Positions 1 to 5,596 of a DNA stretch of 5,596 nt are shown in pieces. The position numbers were made by a program, and so were the translations under genes. Origin of the DNA: Acholeplasmatales bacterium (GTDB lineage: Bacteria > Bacillota_I > Bacilli_A > Acholeplasmatales > Anaeroplasmataceae); assembly GCA_024690445.1 (NCBI GenBank), contig JAILPD010000079.1, forward strand, positions 1-5,596. The letters are read 5' to 3'. Position 1 is the stretch's first letter. Each line of letters starts with the position of its first letter. Below the pieces are notes generated by a model. The model searched no databases. It saw only the letters and a list, made by a program, of their open reading frames with translations, and was not told the origin of the DNA.

Positions 1-72
1 GAATTAGATTTAGATTATTTTGATGAAATAAAAAGTGATATAGATGATAATCTAATATATTTTGATTATTAA
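1..72 (+). CDS. C-terminal tail of an unidentified upstream protein (partial)
   Basis: Frame 1 is open from the left edge to a TAA at 70-72, giving 23 residues, and it is the only + frame without an early stop here. The tail is very acidic (nine Asp/Glu against one Lys) and ends in ...LIYFDY. It contains no motif that identifies the protein, and the start lies outside the window. It is read in the same direction as the pyrimidine genes but is separated from them by a hairpin, a promoter and an attenuator, so it is probably not part of their regulated unit. Such a short stretch could be open by chance in AT-rich DNA, so the call rests only on the open frame and the hairpin directly after its stop. 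Confidence 0.45.
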   Translation, partial: ELDLDYFDEIKSDIDDNLIYFDY

Positions 73-99
73 GATTTATAATCTTAAAAAATATTTTTT
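69..99 (+). terminator. Possible weak terminator after the upstream gene
   Basis: TTAAGATT (69-76) and AATCTTAA (80-87) are perfect inverted repeats around a 3-nt TAT loop, overlapping the upstream stop codon. A run of six T follows at 94-99. The stem has only two G-C pairs, and an A-rich stretch lies between it and the T tract, so it is a poor intrinsic terminator. The overlapping 18-bp palindrome at 84-101 (A6-TA-T6 core) is pure A/T and may simply reflect base composition. Some read-through into the pyrimidine leader is plausible. Confidence 0.3.
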
Positions 100-115
100 A
101 AATAGGGTTTTATTC

Positions 116-144
116 TTGATTATCTTATTATCTTATGATAAGAT
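116..144 (+). promoter_or_regulatory. Predicted sigma-A promoter of the pyr operon
   Basis: TTGATT at 116-121 matches the -35 consensus TTGACA at four of six bases. After an ideal 17-bp spacer comes TAAGAT at 139-144, a four-of-six match to TATAAT. It is preceded by TG one base upstream (136-137), making an extended -10. The transcript would start near 151-152, giving a leader of about 145 nt that begins just before the PyrR element. That short distance is what a PyrR attenuator would need, and it supports this promoter over other AT-rich matches. The assignment is by inspection, not by mapped 5' ends. Confidence 0.6.
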
Positions 145-147
145 AAT
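127..147. repeat. Perfect 9-bp-arm inverted repeat over the promoter -10, with a tandem half-site
   Basis: ATTATCTTA (127-135) and TAAGATAAT (139-147) are exact reverse complements around a TGA spacer. The right arm contains the predicted -10 hexamer. The 8-mer TTATCTTA also occurs twice in tandem, at 120-127 and 128-135, so there is an extra half-site between the -35 and the dyad. With transcription starting near 151 the dyad would not be in the RNA, so a DNA-level role as a repressor operator is possible. No protein family is recognisable from the motif. In AT-rich DNA an arm of this length could also be a by-product of base composition. Confidence 0.45.
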
Positions 148-155
148 GGGGATGA

Positions 156-189
156 AGCTTTAAGATAGTCCAGAGAGGCTAACAAGACT
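156..189 (+). promoter_or_regulatory. PyrR-binding anti-antiterminator hairpin
   Basis: AGTCCAGAGAGGCT at 167-180 matches the PyrR recognition consensus ARUCCNGNGAGGYU at every defined position and equals the core I recall from Bacillus pyr leaders. The upper stem pairs AG/CC with GG/CU around the AGAGA loop. A lower stem can form between AGCTT (156-160) and AAG-CT (184-189, A187 bulged), with an internal loop between, as is usual for this element. In the known mechanism UMP- or UTP-bound PyrR stabilises this hairpin, which frees the downstream terminator. PyrR itself is not encoded in the window. Confidence 0.93.
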
Positions 190-250
190 AACATTTATGT
201 AATTTTAAGTTATTTTTTATTATGTATTTACTAGTTTTCTAGTCTTTTTG
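180..250 (+). promoter_or_regulatory. Antiterminator pairing of the pyr leader
   Basis: AAGACTA (184-190) is perfectly complementary to TAGTCTT (240-246). The helix can extend outward through 180-182 with 248-250, with one C-U mismatch. This pairing uses the 3' strand of the PyrR hairpin's lower stem and the 5' strand of the terminator (240-243), so it excludes both. An inner ACAT/ATGT pairing (191-194 with 222-225) could close the long AU-rich loop. This three-way exclusivity is the expected logic of PyrR attenuation: without bound PyrR the antiterminator forms and transcription continues into pyrB. The helix is short, so its real extent needs folding or probing. Confidence 0.65.
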
Positions 251-270
251 ATTAGGAAACTATTTTTTTT
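232..270 (+). terminator. Attenuator terminator of the pyr leader
   Basis: Bases 232-243 pair with 251-262 in a 12-bp stem containing two G-U wobbles, with a 7-nt loop (244-250). Eight T follow directly (263-270), giving a canonical intrinsic terminator 26 nt before the pyrB start codon. A smaller alternative hairpin, ACTAG-TTTT-CTAGT at 230-243, followed by CTTTTT, overlaps its left half. Position, U tract and mutual exclusivity with the antiterminator identify it as the regulated terminator of the operon rather than the end of an upstream unit. Confidence 0.82.
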
Positions 271-285
271 GAGCAAAAATTAAAA

Positions 286-290
286 AGAGG
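286..290 (+). promoter_or_regulatory. Ribosome binding site of pyrB
   Basis: AGAGG lies six bases before the ATG at 297, within the purine-rich run AAAAAGAGGTAGAG. It supports this ATG as the pyrB start. The site is downstream of the attenuator T tract, so it is present only in read-through transcripts. Confidence 0.75.
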
Positions 291-296
291 TAGAGT

Positions 297-1169
297 ATGA
301 GAGGTTTATTAACATTAAAAGATTTATCAACAGAAAAGATTTTAGAATTAATTAAGTACGCTGAAAAATTGAAAAGAGGATTTAGAATTCAATACCCTGA
401 TAAAAAAATCGCAACTTTATTTTTTGAAAATTCGACAAGAACTCAATATTCATTCCAATGTGCTTTAATGAATCTAGGTATTAAGGTTGTAGATTTCGAT
501 ACACAATTATCTTCAATAGCTAAAGGTGAATCATTATATGATACAGTTAGAACATTTGAAGCATTAGGTGTTGATGGTGTTGTAATAAGACATTCTAAAG
601 ATGAATATTTTAAAGAATTAGAAACTATTAAAATTCCTATTTTCAATGGTGGAGATGGTAAAGCAAATCACCCAACTCAATCATTACTTGATTTAATGAC
701 TATTCATGAGGAATTCCAAAAATTTGAAGGATTAAAATGTTGTATTGTTGGTGATATATCTCATTCAAGAGTTGCTCATACAAATATTGAAATAATGGAA
801 CGTTTAGGTATGGAAGTATATATTTCTGGACCAGAAGAATTCAATGATCATAGTGCTCCATATCTACCACTTGATGAAGCTATTGAAAAAATGGATATCA
901 TTATGTTATTAAGAGTTCAATTTGAACGTCATCAAGAGAAGATGAAAATATCAGTTGAAGAATACCATGAGCGTTATGGTATGACAGTTGAAAGAATGGA
1001 AAGAATGAAAGAACATGCAATCATTATGCACCCAGCCCCAATTAATCGTGGTGTTGAAATTGCAAGCGAGGTTGCTGAATGTCCTAAGAGTAGAATATAT
1101 AAACAAATGACTAATGGTGTTTATATTAGAATGGCTGTTATATCAGATAGTTTGGATGGTAATCTATAA
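297..1169 (+). CDS. pyrB: Aspartate carbamoyltransferase catalytic subunit
   Basis: Transfers the carbamoyl group of carbamoyl phosphate to L-aspartate, giving N-carbamoyl-L-aspartate, the committed step of cytosolic UMP synthesis. The 290-residue protein is slightly shorter than Bacillus PyrB (about 304). Its N-terminal carbamoyl-phosphate domain has FENSTRT (STRT at 46-49), the lid segment with Ser73, Lys76 and Glu78, RHS (98-100) and HPTQ (125-128). The aspartate domain has SR (157-158), LLRVQFER (204-211), HPAPINRGVEI (245-255) and the C-terminal NGVYIRMAV. The HPAPINRGVEI and YIRMAV forms are those of Bacillus PyrB, distinguishing it from ornithine carbamoyltransferase. No regulatory pyrI follows, so control is probably through the leader attenuator. 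The start is set by the AGAGG site. Odd points are FEN in place of the common FEP/FEA, and Gln50 and Gln54 where relatives usually have Arg and Glu. The stop overlaps the pyrC start by one base. Confidence 0.97.
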   Translation: MRGLLTLKDLSTEKILELIKYAEKLKRGFRIQYPDKKIATLFFENSTRTQYSFQCALMNLGIKVVDFDTQLSSIAKGESLYDTVRTFEALGVDGVVIRHSKDEYFKELETIKIPIFNGGDGKANHPTQSLLDLMTIHEEFQKFEGLKCCIVGDISHSRVAHTNIEIMERLGMEVYISGPEEFNDHSAPYLPLDEAIEKMDIIMLLRVQFERHQEKMKISVEEYHERYGMTVERMERMKEHAIIMHPAPINRGVEIASEVAECPKSRIYKQMTNGVYIRMAVISDSLDGNL

Positions 1170-2392
1170 TGATTTTAATTAAAAATGGAAGAGTAATTGA
1201 AAATAATCAATTAGTTTATAAAGATATTTTAATTGATGGAAATATTATAAAAAAGATGGATTCTAACATTAAATGTAATGAGGCTAAGGTAATTGATGTC
1301 AAAGGAATGCTAGTTGTTCCCGGCGGAGTTGATCCTCATGTTCATTTTAGAGAACCTGGATTTGAAAAAAAGGAAACAATTAAAACAGGAACTTTGGCAT
1401 CTGCTAAAGGTGGTATTACAACTTGTATGCCAATGCCTAATTTAAATCCAGCACCTGACTGTAGAGATAATGTTATTAATGAACTTAACATAATAAAAAA
1501 GGATGCATTAATTAATTGTTATCCTTATGGAACAATAACTATTGGTGAATTAGGTAAAGAACCTTCTAAGGTTGATGAATTTTATGATTTAGTTAAAGCT
1601 ATATCAGATGATGGTAATGGTGTTAATAATTTAGATATTTTAGAAATACAAATGAAAAAAGCTAAACAATATGATTTAGTTATAGCTTCTCATTCGGAAG
1701 ATTTTAAATATTTAAAAACTAAAGAACCTGAAGGAGAAATAATAGCTGTTGAACGTGAAATTGAATTAGCTAAAAAAATAGGTTGTAGATATCATTTTTG
1801 TCACTTATCTACAAAAAAATCAATTGATTTAGTTAGACAAGCAAAAAAAGAAGGATATACAAATATTACATGTGAGATAGCACCTCACCATTTAGTATTA
1901 AATAAAAATATAGTTAATTTAAATCCTAATTTTAAAATGAATCCTCCACTTAGAAGTGAAGAGGATAGATTAGCTTGTATAGAAGCTATTAAAGATGGAA
2001 CTTGTGATTTAATAGCTACAGACCACGCTCCTCATACAGAAGAAGAAAAAGCATTAGAATTTTTAAAAGCTCCAAATGGAATAATTGGTATTGAAACATC
2101 ATTCCCACTTATTTATACAGAGTTTGTAAAAACTAATGTAATATCATTAGATAGATTTTTAGATTTAATGTGTTTTAATGCAATAAAGATATTTGATTTA
2201 CCAAAAAGAGATTTCAAGGAAGGAAGTATCGCTGATATTGCAATATTAGATATTGATAATAGACATACATATTCTTATGGTGAAATTAAATCAAAGAGTA
2301 AAAATAGTCCATTTATTGGAAGAAATTTATATGGATTTAATAAGTTAACCATAGTTGATGGAACAATAGTTTATAATGATTTAGGAGAATAA
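1169..2392 (+). CDS. pyrC: Dihydroorotase, Bacillus-type (class I)
   Basis: Reversibly cyclises N-carbamoyl-L-aspartate to L-dihydroorotate, the step after PyrB. It is a zinc-dependent amidohydrolase with a TIM-barrel core. The barrel starts with DPHVHFREPG (55-64), which gives metal ligands His57 and His59 and substrate-binding Arg61. SDDG (146-149) holds the bridging Asp148, SHSED holds His175, CHLST holds His212, and ATDHAPH holds catalytic Asp285. NPPLR (258-262) is the substrate loop. The N-terminal (about 1-50) and C-terminal (about 350-407) parts form the usual beta-sandwich, ending in PFIGRNLYG. At 407 residues it is shorter than Bacillus PyrC (about 428), mainly because some 16 residues are absent between His175 and His212. 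The ATG overlaps the pyrB stop (TAATG) and only a weak GGATGG lies upstream, so it probably relies on translational coupling. Its Phe codons are nearly all TTT, unlike carB. Confidence 0.96.
   Translation: MILIKNGRVIENNQLVYKDILIDGNIIKKMDSNIKCNEAKVIDVKGMLVVPGGVDPHVHFREPGFEKKETIKTGTLASAKGGITTCMPMPNLNPAPDCRDNVINELNIIKKDALINCYPYGTITIGELGKEPSKVDEFYDLVKAISDDGNGVNNLDILEIQMKKAKQYDLVIASHSEDFKYLKTKEPEGEIIAVEREIELAKKIGCRYHFCHLSTKKSIDLVRQAKKEGYTNITCEIAPHHLVLNKNIVNLNPNFKMNPPLRSEEDRLACIEAIKDGTCDLIATDHAPHTEEEKALEFLKAPNGIIGIETSFPLIYTEFVKTNVISLDRFLDLMCFNAIKIFDLPKRDFKEGSIADIAILDIDNRHTYSYGEIKSKSKNSPFIGRNLYGFNKLTIVDGTIVYNDLGE
2383..2387 (+). promoter_or_regulatory. Ribosome binding site of carA
   Basis: AGGAG sits inside the last codons of pyrC, six bases before the ATG at 2394. 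It fixes that ATG as the start and lets ribosomes finishing pyrC re-initiate on carA across a 1-nt gap. Confidence 0.8.
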
Positions 2393-2393
2393 T

Positions 2394-3461
2394 ATGAATA
2401 ATAAAAAGCTTGTATTAGAAAATGGTAAAGTATTTTTAGGTGAAGGCTTTGGTTCAGATACCGAAAGAGTCGCAGAAATAATTTATAATACATCAGTTGT
2501 TGGATACCAAGAAACTTTCTCTGATCCTTCAAATCTTGAATATATTATGGTTATGTCATATCCAGTTATTGGAAGCTATGGCTTAACTGATGAAGATTAT
2601 GAATCTAATCAATTAACCATTTCAGGTTTAGTTGTAAGAGAATATAGTAAATATCCATCTAATTTTAGATATACACACGAATTATATGAAAAGATGGATG
2701 AAAATGGTGTTCCAGGTATTATGGGACTAGATACTAGAGAAATAGTTAGAATCATTAAAAACGAAGGTTCTATGAGAGCTATGATTGCTAATATCGATAC
2801 ACCTCTAGAAGAATGTTTAAAGAAAATAAAAGAATTTAGCGTACCAAAAGATGTAGTTGCGAAAATATCAACTAAGAAGGTTTGGTATTCTAGAACAATT
2901 AATTATAAATATACAGTATGTGTTATTGATTTAGGTTTAAAGAGAAGCCAAATTAAGATGCTAAAGGATTTAGGATGCAATGTTGTAGTTTTACCTTATA
3001 ATGCATCAATCGATTTAATTATGAAATATAAACCTAATGGATTATTTATTTCTGATGGTCCATCTAATCCATATGATATTGAAAATATTATTGAAACAAT
3101 CAATACATTAAAAGGTAAGATGCCTATTTTAGGTGTTGGCTTAGGTCAAGAAATAATTGAGCTTGCTTATGGAGCTAAATTATTTAAACAAAAGGTTGGA
3201 CATAACGGCTGTAATATTCCTGTAAGAAACTTAAAAACTAATAAGATAGAAATAACTAGTCAAAATGATCAATATGCAGTAGATGTTGAATCATTAAGTA
3301 AGACTTCTTTGAAGCCTACTCATCAGAATGTAATTGATAATATTATTGTTGGTGTTGAAGATTTAAAGAATAAGGTTATTGCTATTCAATATAATCCAAT
3401 TCCATCTAACGATGAGGATTATGTATTCAAAAGATTTATTAGTTTATTAGGAGGAAAATAA
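2394..3461 (+). CDS. carA: Carbamoyl-phosphate synthase small subunit with degenerate glutaminase domain
   Basis: Normally CarA hydrolyses glutamine and channels the ammonia to CarB. The 355-residue protein has the CarA-specific N-terminal domain (about 1-150: [39 protein letters not shown] at 111-116) and a class I amidotransferase domain (about 171-355). The length is near normal (about 360-380) and the frame is intact. The amidotransferase active site is not: the nucleophile elbow, usually GICLGHQ, reads GVGLGQE (Cys to Gly249). The usual HPE reads NPI (His to Asn334, Glu to Ile336). GPGDP reads GPSNP (222-226), QNHG reads QNDQ (290-293), and the SPGP-type loop after the catalytic His is about three residues short. 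Ser34, Gly222, Leu250 and Asn291 remain. It should therefore be unable to hydrolyse glutamine. I infer a structural or regulatory partner of an ammonia-using CarB. Synteny and the N-terminal domain make the CarA identity secure. A second, active CarA elsewhere in the genome is possible. Confidence 0.93.
   Translation: MNNKKLVLENGKVFLGEGFGSDTERVAEIIYNTSVVGYQETFSDPSNLEYIMVMSYPVIGSYGLTDEDYESNQLTISGLVVREYSKYPSNFRYTHELYEKMDENGVPGIMGLDTREIVRIIKNEGSMRAMIANIDTPLEECLKKIKEFSVPKDVVAKISTKKVWYSRTINYKYTVCVIDLGLKRSQIKMLKDLGCNVVVLPYNASIDLIMKYKPNGLFISDGPSNPYDIENIIETINTLKGKMPILGVGLGQEIIELAYGAKLFKQKVGHNGCNIPVRNLKTNKIEITSQNDQYAVDVESLSKTSLKPTHQNVIDNIIVGVEDLKNKVIAIQYNPIPSNDEDYVFKRFISLLGGK
3449..3454 (+). promoter_or_regulatory. 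Ribosome binding site of carB
   Basis: A full AGGAGG lies in the last codons of carA, eight bases before the ATG at 3463. It is the strongest Shine-Dalgarno sequence in the window. It confirms the carB start, one base after the carA stop. Confidence 0.88.
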
Positions 3462-3462
3462 A

Positions 3463-5596
3463 ATGCCTAAGCGTACAGATATAAAGAAAATAATGGTAAT
3501 TGGTTCTGGCCCTATTGTTATTGGTCAAGCAGCTGAATTCGATTATGCAGGTACTCAAGCTTGTTTAGCTTTAAAAGAAGAAGGTTATGAAGTAATTTTA
3601 GTTAACTCAAACCCTGCGACAATTATGACTGACCCAAATATCGCTGATAAGATTTATATGGAGCCACTTGATCTAGAAAATGTTGCTAAAATAATTAGAT
3701 ATGAACGTCCTGATGGATTAATCGCATCAATGGGTGGTCAAACTGGTTTAAATTTAGGTATGCAATTAGCTAGAAAAGGTGTATTGGCTGAGTGTGGTGT
3801 TGAATTATTAGGTATTAAAGCTGACACAATTGATAAGGCTGAGGATAGAGAATTATTCAAAGAATTATGTATTAGTGTTGGTGAACCAGTAATTGAATCT
3901 GAAATTGCTAATAACTTAGATGAAATAATTAAGGCTGCTCATGATATTGGATTCCCAGTAATTTTAAGACCAGCATTCACATTAGGTGGTACTGGTGGTG
4001 GATTCGCTGATAATGATGAAGAATTAATTCCACTTGCTAAAAATGCTTTAAAATTATCTCCAGTTTCACAAGTATTAGTTGAAAAATCAATCAAAGGCTA
4101 TAAAGAAATAGAATTTGAAATGATGAGAGATAAAAACGATACAGTAATCACAATTTGTTCAATGGAAAATGTAGACCCAGTTGGTGTACATACAGGTGAT
4201 TCAATCGTTTTAGCTCCTGTACAAACATTAACTGCTAAAGAATATTCTATGCTAAAAGAATCTGCAGTTAAACTAATGCGTGCACTTGATCTTGAAGGTG
4301 GATGTAATATTCAATTCGCATTAGATCCATATTCATTTAAATATTATTTAATTGAAGTTAACCCAAGAGTTTCAAGATCTTCAGCTTTAGCTTCTAAAGC
4401 GTCAGGCTTCCCTATTGCGAGAGTATCATCTAAGATTGCGGTAGGTTTGACACTTGATGAAATTAGAATTGCTGCGACTGTTGCTTCATTCGAACCAACA
4501 ATCGATTATGTTGTATGCAAATTCCCAAGATTCCCATTTGATAAATTCCAAGATGCTAACCGTAAGCTTTCTACTCAAATGAAGGCTACTGGTGAAGTAA
4601 TGAGTATTGGTAGAACAATTGAAGAATCTTTATTAAAATCAATTAGATCATTAGAAAACAAGGTAGATCATTTAGAATTAGCTACATTAAAGGATAAAAC
4701 ATTAGATGAATTATTCGATTTCATTAAATTAGAAAATGATGAAAGAATCTATGCTATATGTGAAGCCATAAGAAAAGATGCTGATATCGATGATTTATAT
4801 GATATGACTAAGATTGATAGATTGTTCTTAAGAAATCTATATAACATTGTAGAAATGGAAAAGAAGATTAAGAATAATCCAAAGAATATCGATGTTTTAT
4901 ATGAAGCTAAGAGAATGGGATTCTCTGATTCGTATATTGCTAGAAGCTGGAATATGTCTTATGTAGATGTTTATAAGATAAGAAAAGAAAATAATATGTA
5001 TCCAGTTTATAAAAAGGTTGATACATGCGCTGCTGAATATGATAGTGATGTTCCATATCTATATTCAACTTATGAACATGAAGAAGAATCAATTGTTTCA
5101 GATAGAAAGAAGATTGTAGTATTAGGTTCTGGTCCTATTAGAATTGGTCAAGGTGTAGAATTTGACTACACAACAGTTCACGCTATTTGGGGTATTCAAG
5201 AAGCAGGATATGAAGCTATAATCATTAACTGTAACCCTGAAACAGTATCTACAGACTATACAGTTTCAGATAAATTATATTTTGAACCATTAACATTCGA
5301 AGACGTTATGAATGTTATCGATCATGAAAAGCCAGAAGGTGTAGTTGTTGCCTTAGGTGGTCAAACAGCTATCAATTTAGCTGATAAATTAGCTAAACAA
5401 AATATTAAGATTTTCGGTACTCAAGCAAAAGATATTGATGTTGCAGAAGACAGAAAATTATTTGAAGAAGCAATGAATGAAATAAATATACCAATGCCAA
5501 AAGGCTATGGTGTATATACACTTGATGAAGCAATCAAGGCAGCAAATGAAATAGGATATCCAGTACTAGTAAGACCATCATTCGTATTAGGTGGAA
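3463..5596 (+). CDS. carB: Carbamoyl-phosphate synthase large subunit (3' end outside window)
   Basis: CarB makes carbamoyl phosphate from bicarbonate, ammonia and two ATP. The frame stays open from the ATG to the right edge, giving 711 of an expected 1,060 or so residues. It begins [10 protein letters not shown], the usual CarB start. The first synthetase half (about 1-400) has [36 protein letters not shown], Arg129 (DKAEDR), Arg169 with the GGTGGG loop (175-180), Glu215, Glu217, Cys232, His243 (VHTGDS), Gln284 and [10 protein letters not shown] (Glu298, Asn300). These are the residues expected for carboxyphosphate and carbamate formation. The oligomerisation domain follows (about 400-546, ending near [12 protein letters not shown]). 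The second half begins at about 550 with [17 protein letters not shown], has [11 protein letters not shown] and GGQTAINL, and is cut in its ATP-grasp at RPSFVLGG. The C-terminal allosteric domain is not seen. Phe codons are mostly TTC, in contrast to pyrC and carA. Nothing visible suggests loss of activity, so ammonia supplied without CarA could still be used. Confidence 0.97.
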   Translation, partial: MPKRTDIKKIMVIGSGPIVIGQAAEFDYAGTQACLALKEEGYEVILVNSNPATIMTDPNIADKIYMEPLDLENVAKIIRYERPDGLIASMGGQTGLNLGMQLARKGVLAECGVELLGIKADTIDKAEDRELFKELCISVGEPVIESEIANNLDEIIKAAHDIGFPVILRPAFTLGGTGGGFADNDEELIPLAKNALKLSPVSQVLVEKSIKGYKEIEFEMMRDKNDTVITICSMENVDPVGVHTGDSIVLAPVQTLTAKEYSMLKESAVKLMRALDLEGGCNIQFALDPYSFKYYLIEVNPRVSRSSALASKASGFPIARVSSKIAVGLTLDEIRIAATVASFEPTIDYVVCKFPRFPFDKFQDANRKLSTQMKATGEVMSIGRTIEESLLKSIRSLENKVDHLELATLKDKTLDELFDFIKLENDERIYAICEAIRKDADIDDLYDMTKIDRLFLRNLYNIVEMEKKIKNNPKNIDVLYEAKRMGFSDSYIARSWNMSYVDVYKIRKENNMYPVYKKVDTCAAEYDSDVPYLYSTYEHEEESIVSDRKKIVVLGSGPIRIGQGVEFDYTTVHAIWGIQEAGYEAIIINCNPETVSTDYTVSDKLYFEPLTFEDVMNVIDHEKPEGVVVALGGQTAINLADKLAKQNIKIFGTQAKDIDVAEDRKLFEEAMNEINIPMPKGYGVYTLDEAIKAANEIGYPVLVRPSFVLGG

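Noticed and set aside
62..82. Perfect TATAAT (77-82) with TTGATT (62-67) as an alternative promoter
   Set aside because: The spacer would be only 9 bp, too short for a sigma-A promoter, and no acceptable -35 lies 16-18 bp upstream. The TATAAT falls in the loop and arm of an AT-rich hairpin.
121..167. Possible RNA pairing of TATCTTA (121-127 or 129-135) with TAAGATA (161-167) that could mask the PyrR site
   Set aside because: The left partners lie upstream of the predicted transcript start near 151, so the pairing could form only in read-through RNA. The repeats are low-complexity.
443..646. Minus-strand open frame of 67 codons inside pyrB
   Set aside because: It lies wholly within the well-conserved pyrB coding sequence, resembles nothing I know, and has no supporting context. 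It is a shadow frame.
3210..3212. Cys273 (in GHNGCNIPV) as a replacement nucleophile for the lost glutaminase Cys
   Set aside because: It sits 24 residues past the nucleophile elbow in a segment that normally reads GHxGxNHPV. The His and Glu partners are also gone, so there is no basis for a working triad.
2394..3461. carA as a pseudogene or a sequencing artefact
   Set aside because: There is no stop or frameshift, the length is near normal, the ribosome binding site and spacing are intact, and the N-terminal domain is well conserved. Several separate substitutions plus a local deletion hit only active-site features, which one sequencing error cannot explain.

Overview
The window carries the 5' part of a de novo pyrimidine (UMP) biosynthesis operon, all on the + strand, in the order pyrB - pyrC - carA - carB, with carB running off the right edge. 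The DNA is strongly AT-rich (roughly 30% GC by eye). Every complete gene ends in TAA, tryptophan is encoded by TGG, and no in-frame TGA occurs, so the standard bacterial code fits. A textbook PyrR-binding RNA element in the leader and the Bacillus-like PyrB and PyrC sequences point to a low-GC member of the Bacillota. A gut- or rumen-type Bacilli, Erysipelotrichia or Clostridia lineage is possible, but genus cannot be told from this sequence.

Layout: positions 1-72 hold the acidic C-terminal tail of an unidentified upstream gene, followed by a weak AT-rich hairpin. The control region (about 100-296) has a promoter with a TTGATT -35 and an extended TGaTAAGAT -10. A perfect 9-bp-arm dyad lies over its spacer and -10. 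Then come the 14-nt PyrR recognition sequence, an antiterminator pairing, and an intrinsic terminator with a U8 tract, i.e. a complete PyrR-type attenuator. Next are aspartate transcarbamoylase (297-1169), dihydroorotase (1169-2392), carbamoyl-phosphate synthase small subunit (2394-3461) and large subunit (3463 to the edge). The junctions are a 1-nt overlap and two 1-nt gaps, so translation is very probably coupled.

How they work together: CarA and CarB make carbamoyl phosphate, PyrB joins it to aspartate, and PyrC closes the ring to dihydroorotate. UMP-loaded PyrR (encoded elsewhere) would favour the leader terminator and shut the operon when pyrimidines are plentiful.

The striking feature is carA. 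Its frame is open and both domains are recognisable, but the glutamine amidotransferase domain has lost its whole catalytic triad (Cys to Gly249, His to Asn334, Glu to Ile336). It has also lost several glutamine-binding residues and the conserved SPGP-type loop next to the ammonia tunnel. CarB, as far as it is visible, keeps its first-half catalytic residues. The simplest reading is a carbamoyl-phosphate synthase that uses free ammonia, with CarA kept as a structural or regulatory pseudo-glutaminase. This would be a bacterial parallel to vertebrate CPS I, where the glutaminase cysteine is also lost.
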